The position numbers and the translations under genes were made by a program. Under the pieces are notes generated by a model. That model did no database searches, was not told where the DNA came from, and saw only the letters and a list, made by a program, of their open reading frames with translations. This document shows, piece by piece, positions 50,849 to 59,923 of a stretch of DNA of 64,000 nt; position 1 is the stretch's first letter, and every line of letters starts with the position of its first letter. Origin of the DNA: Trichlorobacter thiogenes (GTDB lineage: Bacteria > Desulfobacterota > Desulfuromonadia > Geobacterales > Pseudopelobacteraceae); contig NZ_FUWR01000016.1 of NCBI RefSeq assembly GCF_900167465.1, positions 1-64,000 on the forward strand. Reading direction: 5' to 3'.

Positions 50849-52870
50849 ATGCATGTTATTCCCTTAACACCTACGTTCAGACCAATTCTCGCTTGTGCCA
50901 TTTTCGGTTCCTTTCTCTCTGCGCCTGCCATTGCCCATGCTGCCAACGATTTAACTGAGCTGTCCCTTGAAGCACTCATGGAGATTTCAGTGACATCGGT
51001 TTCAAAAAAGCCCCAGAAACTGGCAAACGCCGCTGCTGCTGCCTTTGTAATTTCCCATGAGGATATCCGCCGATCAGGCGCTACCAACATCCCTGATCTG
51101 TTACGAATGGTACCGGGAGTGCAGGTTGCACGGATAGATGCAAACAAATGGGCGGTTTCCATCCGCGGCTTTAATGGCCGTTTTGCCAATAAACTACTGG
51201 TGTTGAAGGATGGCCGCAGCATCTATACCCCACTCTTCTCTGGTGTGTACTGGGAACACCAGACCACACCGCTTGAAGATATTGAACGGATTGAGGTTAT
51301 TCGTGGACCTGGTGCTGCTCTGTGGGGCGCCAATGCGGTCAACGGGGTAATTAATATCATTACCAAACACAGCTCTGACAGTAACGGCGGGATGATCTCC
51401 GCCGGTATGGGCAGTGCTGAAAAAGGTTTTGTCACCCTGGGCTACGGTAAAAACCTCAGTGACAGCTCTGACATGAAGGTCTACGGAAATTATTCAAACC
51501 ATGCTGCCGGACAGTCTAGCAATGGTAGTGCTGCCAACGATGCATGGCAGAACGGCTCTGCTGGATTCCGACTCGACAGCCAGCTTGATGACAAAGACAG
51601 TTTGACCATTCAGGGTGATGTTTTCTCCGGCTCCTACGACGAAACCTATACCCTCTACAACCTATCCAATCCGGGAATCCCCCAGGTCCAGCAGAGTTTT
51701 GCGACCACCAGCGGTTTTAATCTGCTCTCTCGCTGGCAGCGCACACTATCCGATACCGATAGTATTACGTTGCAATGGTACTACGACCATTACCGGCGCA
51801 GCATGATTGAACTTGGGGAAACCCGTAACACCGTTGATCTTGATCTGCAGCACCGTTTTCAACTCGGCAAACGACAGGATATCATCTGGGGCTTGGGATA
51901 TCGTTACAGCTACGACAACCTGTCAAATTCTCCCTATATCGCCTTTAACCAGCCAACCAAAGGGGCGAATCTGTTCAGTGGTTTTATCCATGACGAGATT
52001 GCCCTTGTTCCTGATCGTCTCAGCCTGATTCTGGGGACACGCCTGGAACATAACGACTATACCGGTTTTGAGGTTCAACCCAATGCCCGGCTGCTGTGGA
52101 GTCCAAGCCAGAAGCACAGCCTCTGGGCCTCAGTCTCCAGAGCTGTACGCACCCCGTCACGGGGGGATCGTGAAATCCAATACCGCTTTCAAACACTACC
52201 CGGTCCAGCACAGCTTGAGATAAATGGCACCAACGGATTCAAGTCAGAGACCGTTATTGCCTATGAACTTGGCTACCGCACAACACCAGGCCCACGCATA
52301 TCCCTGGATCTTGCCCTGTTTGTAAACCAGTACGATAAACTCCGGGTTCCACTAAGCGGATCTCCCTATCTTGGCGCCAGCTCCATCGTGCAACCGTTTA
52401 ACCTATCCAACACCATGCATGGCCATACCTATGGCGCAGAGCTGTCTGCCAACTGGAAACCACTGGACTGGTGGCGCCTGCAGGCAACCTACAGCTATCT
52501 CTGTGCCATTATGTATCTTGACCAGGGTAGCGGCGAACCCATTGCCGAAATCAACCGCAGCGACCTTGCGGGTGGATCGCCCCGACATCAGGGATCAATC
52601 CGTTCCGGCTTTGATCTGGGCAAACAGGTCGAACTGGATTTCTGGCTACGGGCAGTTGACCGGGTAGCCTACATCGATCAGATAGCAATCCCCGGCTACA
52701 TCACCATGGATATTCGTCTGGCCTGGAAACCGGTAAAGCAGCTGGAACTTGCGCTGGTTGGTCAGAATCTTTTCCAGAAACGACATCCTGAATATATCCC
52801 GGAATTTATCAATACCACTGCCTCGGAAGTTCCACGCTCTGTCTACGGCAAAGTAACCTGGAGATTTTGA
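50849..52870 (+). CDS. TonB-dependent outer-membrane receptor
   Basis: A 673-residue outer-membrane protein. The signal peptide runs to about 31 (AIAHA-AND). The plug domain is about 45-165 (VPGVQVARIDANKWAVSIRGF, then IERIEVIRGPGAALWGANAVNGVINIITK) and a 22-strand type barrel ends in the terminal aromatic WRF. Such receptors take up siderophores, cobalamin or other large solutes by TonB energy. It lies 7 bp before yfiR and a cyclase gene, an arrangement pointing to signalling rather than only uptake. GAGG precedes the ATG. Ligand unknown. Confidence 0.93.
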   Translation: MHVIPLTPTFRPILACAIFGSFLSAPAIAHAANDLTELSLEALMEISVTSVSKKPQKLANAAAAAFVISHEDIRRSGATNIPDLLRMVPGVQVARIDANKWAVSIRGFNGRFANKLLVLKDGRSIYTPLFSGVYWEHQTTPLEDIERIEVIRGPGAALWGANAVNGVINIITKHSSDSNGGMISAGMGSAEKGFVTLGYGKNLSDSSDMKVYGNYSNHAAGQSSNGSAANDAWQNGSAGFRLDSQLDDKDSLTIQGDVFSGSYDETYTLYNLSNPGIPQVQQSFATTSGFNLLSRWQRTLSDTDSITLQWYYDHYRRSMIELGETRNTVDLDLQHRFQLGKRQDIIWGLGYRYSYDNLSNSPYIAFNQPTKGANLFSGFIHDEIALVPDRLSLILGTRLEHNDYTGFEVQPNARLLWSPSQKHSLWASVSRAVRTPSRGDREIQYRFQTLPGPAQLEINGTNGFKSETVIAYELGYRTTPGPRISLDLALFVNQYDKLRVPLSGSPYLGASSIVQPFNLSNTMHGHTYGAELSANWKPLDWWRLQATYSYLCAIMYLDQGSGEPIAEINRSDLAGGSPRHQGSIRSGFDLGKQVELDFWLRAVDRVAYIDQIAIPGYITMDIRLAWKPVKQLELALVGQNLFQKRHPEYIPEFINTTASEVPRSVYGKVTWRF

Positions 52871-52877
52871 ACCCGCC

Positions 52878-53432
52878 ATGTCCAGCACCTGCTTGACATA
52901 TCCGCTGATCAGCCTGCTGCTGTTTGCCAGTCTGCTGGTGCAGACTCCAACCGCGTCAGCGCAGGAGCCGGATGAATACCAGATTAAAGCTGCCATGACC
53001 TATAACATGCTCCGTTTCATGGATTGGCCAGACGACAACCTTCCAGGGCAGGCAGCTCAAATGACCATCTGCGTTGCAGGCAAGGGACCGCTTGGCAGTG
53101 CTATGGGCAGCTTACAGGGGAAAACAGTAAAAAACAGGATCATCACGATACAACAACTGTCTTCACCTCCTAACACTTCAGGCTGCGAGGTGCTGATACT
53201 GAGCGACCTTGAACAGGCCTCACGTGCTGGTTTACTGGAGAAAACGCGCACTGCTCCGATTTTAACCGTTGCCGATTCAAAAGGTTTTGCCCGCAGCGGC
53301 GGGGTGGTGGGATTTGTTCTGCAACAGGGGAAAATCAGGTTTGAGATCAACCAGGCCGCAGCCCAGCGCCATCGCTTACGGATCAGTGCACAACTACTGA
53401 AGCTGGCCCAGATTGTGACCGAATCACCATGA
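52878..53432 (+). CDS. yfiR: YfiR-family periplasmic regulator (DUF4154)
   Basis: A 184-residue exported protein. The signal peptide is about 1-28 (ASA-QE). The YfiR/DUF4154 fold shows IKAAMTYNMLRFMDWPD near 36, ICVAGKGPLG near 65, GCEVLILSDLEQ and the ending LRISAQLLKLAQIV. In Pseudomonas YfiR holds the membrane cyclase YfiN inactive from the periplasm. Here its stop overlaps the cyclase start (ATGA), so the same partnership is likely. The two cysteines (C65, C102) might respond to periplasmic redox state as proposed for YfiR; that is inference. Confidence 0.9.
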   Translation: MSSTCLTYPLISLLLFASLLVQTPTASAQEPDEYQIKAAMTYNMLRFMDWPDDNLPGQAAQMTICVAGKGPLGSAMGSLQGKTVKNRIITIQQLSSPPNTSGCEVLILSDLEQASRAGLLEKTRTAPILTVADSKGFARSGGVVGFVLQQGKIRFEINQAAAQRHRLRISAQLLKLAQIVTESP

Positions 53433-55528
53433 AACGGACTATTTTGACATACCTTGCCAATACCTCCATCCGCCGCAAGCTGATGCTATTAATCATGCTC
53501 ACCTGCGGACTTGTGCTCATGGCAACCACCCTGATTTTTGTCGTCAAAGAGGCAAACGATATCATCAGCACACAACGCAAAGACCTTGCTTCTTTGGCAG
53601 ACATTCTCGGTAAAAACGTCGCATCGTCAGTAACCTTTAATGACCCGCAGTCAGCCCTTGACACCATGTTATCTCTAACGGTTAAAACCGATATTATTGC
53701 CGCCTACGTGCTCAAAACCGATGCTACCATCTTTAGCCGGTACATTGCTTCAAACGTCAAACCAAAGGATTTACCTTTTGAGCAACTAGACCGGAACAGC
53801 TCCCCTGCAGACTATCAGAAAATTTTGGACCAGATACAGCTGAATAGCAACCCGCTCTTTCAACTATCAGAACGGTTCAGCATGGTTGCACCAATTCAAC
53901 TTGATGGTCAGACAATAGGCACCATTGTACTGTTTGCAGATATGCATGAATTAAAGAGCCGACTGCTCAGCACCATACTATCGGCAATACTGGTGCTGAG
54001 CCTGGCGGCAGGTGCCGCCTACCTGCTATCAGTTCGCATGCAAACAATCATCTCGCTACCGATTCTGGATCTGCTCAATACCATGCGCCTGGTTTCAGAA
54101 ACCAAGGATTTTTCTCTACGTGCCGATAAACCGGGGAGCGATGAGATAGGGCAACTGTATGATGGCTTTAATGAAATGCTGCAGGAGATTGAAGAGCGCA
54201 ATCTGGTACTGCGGCAGCGGCAGGAACACCTGCAGGAATTAGCCCACTTTGACACGCTGACCCGTTTGCCAAACCGGGTACTGTTCCATGACCGTTTACA
54301 ACAGGCAATGAACCTTGCGTTACGGTCTGAGCAGCTTATTGCAGTAATCTTTCTTGATCTGGACAGATTTAAAGATATAAACGACACCCTTGGACACCGC
54401 ACCGGAGACCTGCTTTTACAGCAGGTTGCAAGCAGAATGGAGCTGGTATTACGAGACTGCGATACTGTTGCCCGCCTGGGTGGAGATGAATTCACCATCT
54501 TTGCCCAAAACATACGATCACAGCACTATGCCTGTAGAATGGCCCAAAAGCTGCTTGATCTGTTTGAAATCCCCTATAGCCTTGATGGCCAGCAGGTTTT
54601 TATAACCTGCAGCATCGGTATCACCCTTTTCCCCGATGATGGTGACACCATTGATACGCTGCTTATGAATGCAGACATCGCCATGTACCATGCCAAGGCA
54701 GATGGTAAAAACGCCTACCGCCTGTATAACAAAGAGATGAACCAGCAGGCCAGCGAACGGGTAGCACTGCAGGCAGATTTACGCAAAGCGCTTGACCTGC
54801 ATCAGCTGCATCTGATGTACCAACCCAAATTTGATGCACAAACAGGAGGAATGATCGGGGTTGAAGCACTTATTCGCTGGCAGCACCCGGAACGTGGCCT
54901 GATCCCACCCGCCCGATTCATACCGCTGGCAGAAGAATCCGGGGCTATTCAAGCCATCACGGAATGGGTGTTAAGGACTGCGTGCAAACAGGCAAAAATT
55001 TGGTATGAAACCAGCAGCTTCCCCATCAGCGTCGCGGTGAATCTTTCCGCCTACAGCCTGAAACGAAACAACGCACCAATCATGGTGCAGCATGCCTTAA
55101 AAGAGACAGGGCTGCCGGCTCACCTACTTGAACTTGAACTGACAGAATCCATGTTGATAGAAAACGATCAGCATGCTGAAGAAACTCTGAATGACCTTAA
55201 GCAACTGGGAATTACAATCGCCATTGATGACTTTGGTACCGGGTACTCATCACTTTCTTATCTGCATCGTTTTCCGATCGATGCCTTAAAGATTGATCGA
55301 TCCTTTGTCTGGAACATGAACCGCAGCGATAGTGATCTGGCGATTGTGGTTGCCATTATTGCCATGGCCCACAGCCTGAAACTTAAAGTAGTGGCAGAAG
55401 GGGTAGAAACGAAGGCACAGCTTGCAGCCCTGCAAAAATCAGGGTGTGAAATCATACAAGGCTACCTGTTGGGCAGGCCAACAACTGCAGAAGACATAAC
55501 TATCCAATTAAAAAGGATGGCCAGCTAA
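53429..55528 (+). CDS. CHASE8-HAMP-GGDEF-EAL protein (YfiN-like)
   Basis: A 699-residue membrane protein. TM1 is about 17-38, a CHASE8-type periplasmic domain about 40-175 (the YfiN input domain), TM2 about 180-201 and HAMP about 202-256. GGDEF spans about 265-435 with GGDEF at 351-355 and I-site RDCD at 342-345. EAL spans about 445-695 with E479-A480-L481 and IDDFGTGYSS. Both catalytic motifs are intact, so it could make or break c-di-GMP; Pseudomonas YfiN has no EAL domain. It is translationally coupled to yfiR. Confidence 0.93.
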   Translation: MKRTILTYLANTSIRRKLMLLIMLTCGLVLMATTLIFVVKEANDIISTQRKDLASLADILGKNVASSVTFNDPQSALDTMLSLTVKTDIIAAYVLKTDATIFSRYIASNVKPKDLPFEQLDRNSSPADYQKILDQIQLNSNPLFQLSERFSMVAPIQLDGQTIGTIVLFADMHELKSRLLSTILSAILVLSLAAGAAYLLSVRMQTIISLPILDLLNTMRLVSETKDFSLRADKPGSDEIGQLYDGFNEMLQEIEERNLVLRQRQEHLQELAHFDTLTRLPNRVLFHDRLQQAMNLALRSEQLIAVIFLDLDRFKDINDTLGHRTGDLLLQQVASRMELVLRDCDTVARLGGDEFTIFAQNIRSQHYACRMAQKLLDLFEIPYSLDGQQVFITCSIGITLFPDDGDTIDTLLMNADIAMYHAKADGKNAYRLYNKEMNQQASERVALQADLRKALDLHQLHLMYQPKFDAQTGGMIGVEALIRWQHPERGLIPPARFIPLAEESGAIQAITEWVLRTACKQAKIWYETSSFPISVAVNLSAYSLKRNNAPIMVQHALKETGLPAHLLELELTESMLIENDQHAEETLNDLKQLGITIAIDDFGTGYSSLSYLHRFPIDALKIDRSFVWNMNRSDSDLAIVVAIIAMAHSLKLKVVAEGVETKAQLAALQKSGCEIIQGYLLGRPTTAEDITIQLKRMAS

Positions 55529-55531
55529 ACC

Positions 55532-55939
55532 ATGGGACTGATCAGCTGCAATAAAATTCTGACTGTCGGGGTACAGCGGTTTGATGATGACCACCACCAA
55601 CTGGTCGCCATTATTAATCAGCTACATAGGGCCTTCAAGTCCGGAAAAGGAGATCAGTCTGTCAAACATGCCCTGAAACAACTTGATGAATATACCAACT
55701 ACCACTTTCAGGCAGAAGAGATGTTACTAAAACAGCACGACTATCCTCACCTTGAAGAGCATCAACAGGCCCACCAACATATTCTGAGCAGATTTGCTCA
55801 TCTGCAGGCTGAATTTCATGACAGCCCCGCAGCTATGCAACAGAACCTGATGCAATTTCTGCTTGATTGGCTGATTTCACACACTAAAAACGTTGATCAG
55901 CAGTACGGTCCTTTCCTGAATAGCAAAGGGGTTTACTAA
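55532..55939 (+). CDS. bacteriohemerythrin
   Basis: A 135-residue four-helix protein with all di-iron ligands visible: H22, H58, E62, H77, H81, H117 and D122. Such proteins bind oxygen reversibly and serve sensing, storage or protection. It starts 3 bp after the cyclase gene, so it belongs to the same operon. Its stop overlaps the stop of the convergent LysR gene (55936-55939), so no separate terminator fits between them. Confidence 0.93.
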   Translation: MGLISCNKILTVGVQRFDDDHHQLVAIINQLHRAFKSGKGDQSVKHALKQLDEYTNYHFQAEEMLLKQHDYPHLEEHQQAHQHILSRFAHLQAEFHDSPAAMQQNLMQFLLDWLISHTKNVDQQYGPFLNSKGVY

Positions 55940-56817
55940 CGCTGCTTCACGCACTCCATAAACTCCAACGCAGCTGGTGACAGACTCTTCCCCTTACGCC
56001 AGGCCAGATAAAAACTGCGATTGATCTCCAGTCCTTGTACCACCAACTCCTTCAAGGTTCCGTTTAACAGCTCATGTCCCACCGCAAGGGTTGACACAAA
56101 GGCAGCCCCTGCCCCACTGAGCACAGCGCGACGGACCGCCTCACTACTGCCGAGCTGGGCAACCACCCTGAGTTGTCGCGGATCAATACCATTTTTTTGA
56201 AGTGCAATATCAACCGCGGTGCGGGTGCCAGAGCCAGACTCACGAATCACCAACGGCAACTGTGTCAGCTGATCAAGTCCTATCGATGTTTCAGGGTACT
56301 GTTCTGGTTTAACAACCAACACAATCCGTTCAGTCATCACCTCCTGCATACTGATGCTGTCATCATCAATCTGTCCGCCCACCACCGCCAGCTCAACCAG
56401 TTCATCCTGCAAAAGACGCAGCACCTCACGGGTGTCACCCTGTTGCAGCTCAAGCCGGACACCTGGCCATGCAGCGCTGAAACGCCCCAGCATATCAGGA
56501 ATAAGAAAAGCAGCCGGAATAGTGCTGGCCCCTACCCGTAAGGTTGCCTGTTCAAGCCCTTGAAACCGCCTGATCGCTTCAGTAGCCTCAACGCATTGAC
56601 GACAGATCCGAACAGCATGATCGTAAAAAAGCCGCCCAACCTCTGTCAGCGCCACCTGACTTGCAGAACGATCAAAGAGTCGCACATTAAGCTCATCCTC
56701 CAATGCCCGGATATGCTGGCTGGCAGTGGACTGGGCCAGACTGACCGCCTCACCCCCCTTTGAAAAGCTGCGGGTATCGGCAACGGCCAAAAATACTTCC
56801 AACTGTTTCAGTGTCAT
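55936..56817 (-). CDS. LysR-family regulator, selenium-metabolism type
   Basis: A 293-residue LysR protein. The winged helix-turn-helix is at 1-60 (LEVFLAVADTRSFSKGGEAVSLAQSTASQHIRALE) and the ligand-binding domain about 90-290. The segment LRVGASTIPAAFLIPDML with QGDTREVLRLL resembles the LysR group that accompanies selenium-metabolism genes. It is divergent from the rhodanese-to-YedF run, its probable target. Ligand unknown. Family assignment is firm; the selenium link is from recalled similarity and the YedF neighbour. Confidence 0.87.
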   Translation of the reverse strand: MTLKQLEVFLAVADTRSFSKGGEAVSLAQSTASQHIRALEDELNVRLFDRSASQVALTEVGRLFYDHAVRICRQCVEATEAIRRFQGLEQATLRVGASTIPAAFLIPDMLGRFSAAWPGVRLELQQGDTREVLRLLQDELVELAVVGGQIDDDSISMQEVMTERIVLVVKPEQYPETSIGLDQLTQLPLVIRESGSGTRTAVDIALQKNGIDPRQLRVVAQLGSSEAVRRAVLSGAGAAFVSTLAVGHELLNGTLKELVVQGLEINRSFYLAWRKGKSLSPAALEFMECVKQR

Positions 56818-56941
56818 AGGGCCACCTATTGAAATAATCGATTAAATCTAACGCATTTCTACCAGATTATCTATTTGCCAGGCAAGCATACAAATTGGTA
56901 TCAAACATATTCACTTTTTTGAATACAAAGGAGAATCACCC
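56818..56941. promoter_or_regulatory. divergent LysR/rhodanese control region
   Basis: This 124-bp gap holds a perfect palindrome TAATCGATTA (56835-56844) next to the LysR start, a possible LysR box. On the plus strand TTGCCA and TATCAA (18 bp apart, 56875-56904) may form the rhodanese promoter. The rhodanese RBS is AAGGAG (56928-56933). Confidence 0.35.
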
Positions 56942-57358
56942 ATGTTGAAAAAAATTGTCCTGTCTCTGGTTCTGACCATCGCCTCTGCCACGGTTGCCCT
57001 GGCTGCCAACTACATTGAACCACAGGAACTTAAAGAGCTGCTGGACAAAAAGAAACCGGTGATTCTGGTGGATATTCAGCCTGCTGCTGATTTTGAAAAG
57101 CAGCATCTGCCCGGTTCCATTGAAACCAACGCCTTTCCTGGCAAGACTGATGATGAAAAGGCCCATCTGGACAAGGCACTTGCAGTTATCAAGAGCTCAA
57201 AAGATCCGGTTGTGGTGGTTTGCCCCCGTGGTAAATCAGGCGCTAAAAACAGCTACAACTACCTTGAGTCAAAAGGTATCTCTGAGGAGCGGATGCAGAT
57301 TCTTGAAGGTGGCATTCATGAGTGGCCCTACAAAGAACTGTTTGTAAAAGGCCGTTAA
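56942..57358 (+). CDS. periplasmic rhodanese-domain protein
   Basis: A 138-residue exported protein. The signal peptide is about 1-21 (ALA-AN) and one rhodanese domain spans about 25-135. The active-site loop is CPRGKSG with catalytic C94, so sulfur (or selenium) transfer is possible. It is the first gene of the plus-strand run facing the LysR regulator. Periplasmic location is inferred from the signal peptide. Donor and acceptor unknown. Confidence 0.9.
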   Translation: MLKKIVLSLVLTIASATVALAANYIEPQELKELLDKKKPVILVDIQPAADFEKQHLPGSIETNAFPGKTDDEKAHLDKALAVIKSSKDPVVVVCPRGKSGAKNSYNYLESKGISEERMQILEGGIHEWPYKELFVKGR

Positions 57359-57386
57359 ACTGAAGAAAAATCAGCCACAAATAGCC

Positions 57387-58439
57387 GTGGGGGCCATGAT
57401 TGAGATGGCCGCCAACTGCACCTCCTGCGGGGAATGTGTGCGTCCTTGCTCTTTTCTACAACAGCAGGGTACACCGCTTGCTCTGGCACAGCGAGGTACT
57501 ACCGACAGCAACCTGCTTGCAGCCTATGGCTGTTCTCTGTGCGGCCTGTGTGATGCGGTCTGCCCGGAACAGCTTTCTCCTTCTGGCATGTTCCATAGCA
57601 TGCGCCAGGAAGCGGTATTACGCGGCCTGGTTGATCTGAAGGCATACGCACCGTGGCTTAGCTATGAGAAACTGGGGACATCTCTGTTCTTCCAGCGCGA
57701 CCTGATTCCTGCTGGCTGCAGCACGGTCTTTTTCCCTGGCTGTTCGTTGCCCGGCACCAGACCTGATGCAGTACAAGAGCTGTTCAAACGTCTGCGCAAG
57801 ATTGAGCCGACCACGGGACTGGTACTGGATTGCTGTGGCAAGATATCCCATGACCTGGGATTAACCGAACGGTTTACTGCCCTTTTTGAGCGTTTCTCAA
57901 CACGACTGAAAAACAAAGGGATCACCCGTATTCTTACTGCCTGCCCAGGCTGCAGCAAGGTTTTACGAAAGTATGGTGAACAGTTTGAAGTAGTTAGTGT
58001 GTATGAGGTTTTGGTCTCTTCAGCACCGTTACCAGACGATCAAAACCAGAACCGTCTGGTCACCATTCATGACCCCTGCCCTGCCCGCTTTGATGTAGCC
58101 CAACAGACAGCTGTCCGTCAACTGGTCCAATCCTGTGGCTACCGTATTGAAGAACTTTCCTCCCATGGCCAAACCACCCGCTGTTGCGGTCAGGGTGGCA
58201 TGGTGGAAGGATGCGTACCCGGCACAATCAGACAGGAGTCCAGGATTGTCGCAACCGAGGCTGCCGGACGTCCGGTTATTTCATCTTGTGCCGCCTGCAC
58301 TGATACCCTTAGGGCAGCAACACCATCTGGCCATGTTGTTGACCTTTTGACCAACAACACAGATTTTTCATTTAAACCGCTTTCATCGGCCCGGCGCTGG
58401 TTCAATCGACTGAAATTAAAATTTACGAGACTGACATGA
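57387..58439 (+). CDS. HdrB/GlpC-type iron-sulfur oxidoreductase subunit
   Basis: A 350-residue soluble protein. Two N-terminal 4Fe-4S ferredoxin motifs are at C11/C14/C17/C21 and GCSLCGLCDAVCP. Two CCG-type domains have DCCGK and RCCGQGG, as in heterodisulfide reductase HdrB/HdrD and GlpC. Such proteins pass electrons to disulfides or quinones. The start is uncertain: GTG 57387 is used, ATG 57396 is close, and there is no clear ribosome-binding site. Its stop overlaps the next ATG (ATGA 58436-58439). Partner unknown. Confidence 0.87.
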   Translation: MGAMIEMAANCTSCGECVRPCSFLQQQGTPLALAQRGTTDSNLLAAYGCSLCGLCDAVCPEQLSPSGMFHSMRQEAVLRGLVDLKAYAPWLSYEKLGTSLFFQRDLIPAGCSTVFFPGCSLPGTRPDAVQELFKRLRKIEPTTGLVLDCCGKISHDLGLTERFTALFERFSTRLKNKGITRILTACPGCSKVLRKYGEQFEVVSVYEVLVSSAPLPDDQNQNRLVTIHDPCPARFDVAQQTAVRQLVQSCGYRIEELSSHGQTTRCCGQGGMVEGCVPGTIRQESRIVATEAAGRPVISSCAACTDTLRAATPSGHVVDLLTNNTDFSFKPLSSARRWFNRLKLKFTRLT

Positions 58440-59239
58440 TTGTTAAAACCTTTAACGCAGAGACGCAAAGACACAGAGAAAAAAATTTTGTAGCAATTAA
58501 CACCAGAAATTATAGCCAGCTTGTTTTTAAAATATATTCGATTCTGTCTTTTTATCTCAAAACAGTTCTGAATTTCTTTGCGCCTCTGCGTCTTTGCGTT
58601 AAAAAAATGGCTTTGATTGTTTTGTCTGTTCTTTTGACACATTTTCCCGCATTAGCCGAAGAAATAGCCGTATCCCGCTTTGCAACCGATGGACTGAAAG
58701 GGTGGGAAACCAAAAGTTTTAAAGGAACCACCGACTATAGCCTGGTACAGGAAAATGGTCGTACCGTCCTGAAGGCCCATGCCAAAGCTGCTGCTTCAGG
58801 TCTGTCAAAAAAGCTTAAATTCAGTCCGGTTAACCATCGCTATCTCAAGTGGAACTGGAAGATAGCCAACACCATAGCCCAAGGTAATGAGAAGACCAAA
58901 CAGGGTGATGACTATGCTGCCAGGGTCTATGTGGTCTTTCCTGGACGGTTCTTCTGGCAGATGCGGGCCTTGAATTACATCTGGGCCAACAAGCTGCCCA
59001 AAGGTGAATTTGTCCCCAACGCCTTCACCTCAAACGCACTGCTGATTGCCGTTGAATCAGGCCAGTCAAAGGCTGGTCAATGGGTATCTGAAGAACGGGA
59101 TATCCTGGCTGACTTCCGCCGTGTATTTGGTGAAGATCCCCCCGACGCAGGCGCCATTGCCATCATGACCGATACCGACAATACCGGAGCTGAAGCCACT
59201 GCCTGGTATGGTGATATCACCCTCTCGACAACCCGCTAG
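58436..59239 (+). CDS. exported DUF3047 protein with repeat-derived N-terminus
   Basis: A 267-residue frame whose last 200 residues match the DUF3047 family (YLKWNWKI, DDYAARVYVVFPG, NAFTSNALLIAVESG), of unknown function. The natural ATG overlaps the upstream stop (ATGA). Codons 5-56 come from repeat copy D, inserted in frame. Without it the N-terminus would read MIVKKMALIVLSVLL, a proper signal peptide. Translation may instead start at ATG 58607, which lacks both a ribosome-binding site and basic residues. So the gene may be impaired or the start shifted. Confidence 0.8.
   Translation: MIVKTFNAETQRHREKNFVAINTRNYSQLVFKIYSILSFYLKTVLNFFAPLRLCVKKMALIVLSVLLTHFPALAEEIAVSRFATDGLKGWETKSFKGTTDYSLVQENGRTVLKAHAKAAASGLSKKLKFSPVNHRYLKWNWKIANTIAQGNEKTKQGDDYAARVYVVFPGRFFWQMRALNYIWANKLPKGEFVPNAFTSNALLIAVESGQSKAGQWVSEERDILADFRRVFGEDPPDAGAIAIMTDTDNTGAEATAWYGDITLSTTR
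58445..58604. repeat. dispersed inverted-repeat element, copy D
   Basis: About 160 bp, longer than copies A-C, with ends TTTAACGCAGAGACGCAAAG and CTTTGCGTTAAA-type inverted arms. Its AT-rich centre differs. It stays open in frame 2 of the DUF3047 gene and inserts about 53 codons. Confidence 0.82.
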
Positions 59240-59291
59240 CATTTTGTGGTATAATGTCTACCTGTTTGATCAAATATACAGGAGGCCTGTC

Positions 59292-59906
59292 GTGTGGAAG
59301 ACCATCTACCGTAGCATCCTTATCTGCCTGATCGTCATTGGCTGTTTACACAGCACCACGGCAACTGCAGCGCCAGTTGAAAAAGCGATCTTTGCCGGGG
59401 GCTGCTTCTGGTGCATGGAGCAACCCTTTGACAGCCTGCCTGGTGTCCTGTCAGTCATGCCCGGCTACACTGGTGGCACCAAACTGAATCCCACCTATCA
59501 GGAAGTCTCAGCCGGTGGTACCGGTCATACTGAAGCGGTTGAGATCATCTTTGACCCGACCAAAACCAGTTATGAAAAGCTGCTACAGGTATTCTGGCGC
59601 AATATCGACCCCACCAAGGCTGATCGTCAGTTTTGCGATATCGGTAATCAGTACCGGCCAGCAATATTCTATCTATCCGACCAACAACGCACGCTGGCCC
59701 TTGCATCAAAGGAAGATATAAGCAAGATCAAGCGGTTTAAAGAACCGGTGGTGACTGAGATTGTGCCTGCCAGCAGGTTTTATGCTGCAGAGGAATACCA
59801 TCGACAGTATTACAAGAAAAACCCGATCAGATATCGCTTTTACCGTTCAAACTGCGGCCGGGACAAACGCCTGAAAGAACTATGGGGCACTGCTGCCGGA
59901 CATTGA
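59292..59906 (+). CDS. msrA: peptide methionine (S)-S-oxide reductase, exported
   Basis: A 204-residue protein that repairs methionine-S-sulfoxide. A signal peptide is at about 1-26 (ATA-AP), so it acts in the periplasm. The catalytic motif [11 protein letters not shown] has C38 and C41. The GTG start at 59292 is chosen because GGAGG lies 7 bases upstream; a longer frame to 59208 overlaps the DUF3047 gene. It is followed by msrB after 17 bp, giving both stereospecific reductases together. Confidence 0.95.
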   Translation: MWKTIYRSILICLIVIGCLHSTTATAAPVEKAIFAGGCFWCMEQPFDSLPGVLSVMPGYTGGTKLNPTYQEVSAGGTGHTEAVEIIFDPTKTSYEKLLQVFWRNIDPTKADRQFCDIGNQYRPAIFYLSDQQRTLALASKEDISKIKRFKEPVVTEIVPASRFYAAEEYHRQYYKKNPIRYRFYRSNCGRDKRLKELWGTAAGH

Positions 59907-59923
59907 CAGAAAGAGGTAACGCC

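Noticed and set aside
28657-58604. Repeats A-D as a CRISPR array or insertion sequences
   Set aside because: The copies are widely spaced, have no regular spacers and no transposase; they fit a non-coding dispersed inverted-repeat element.
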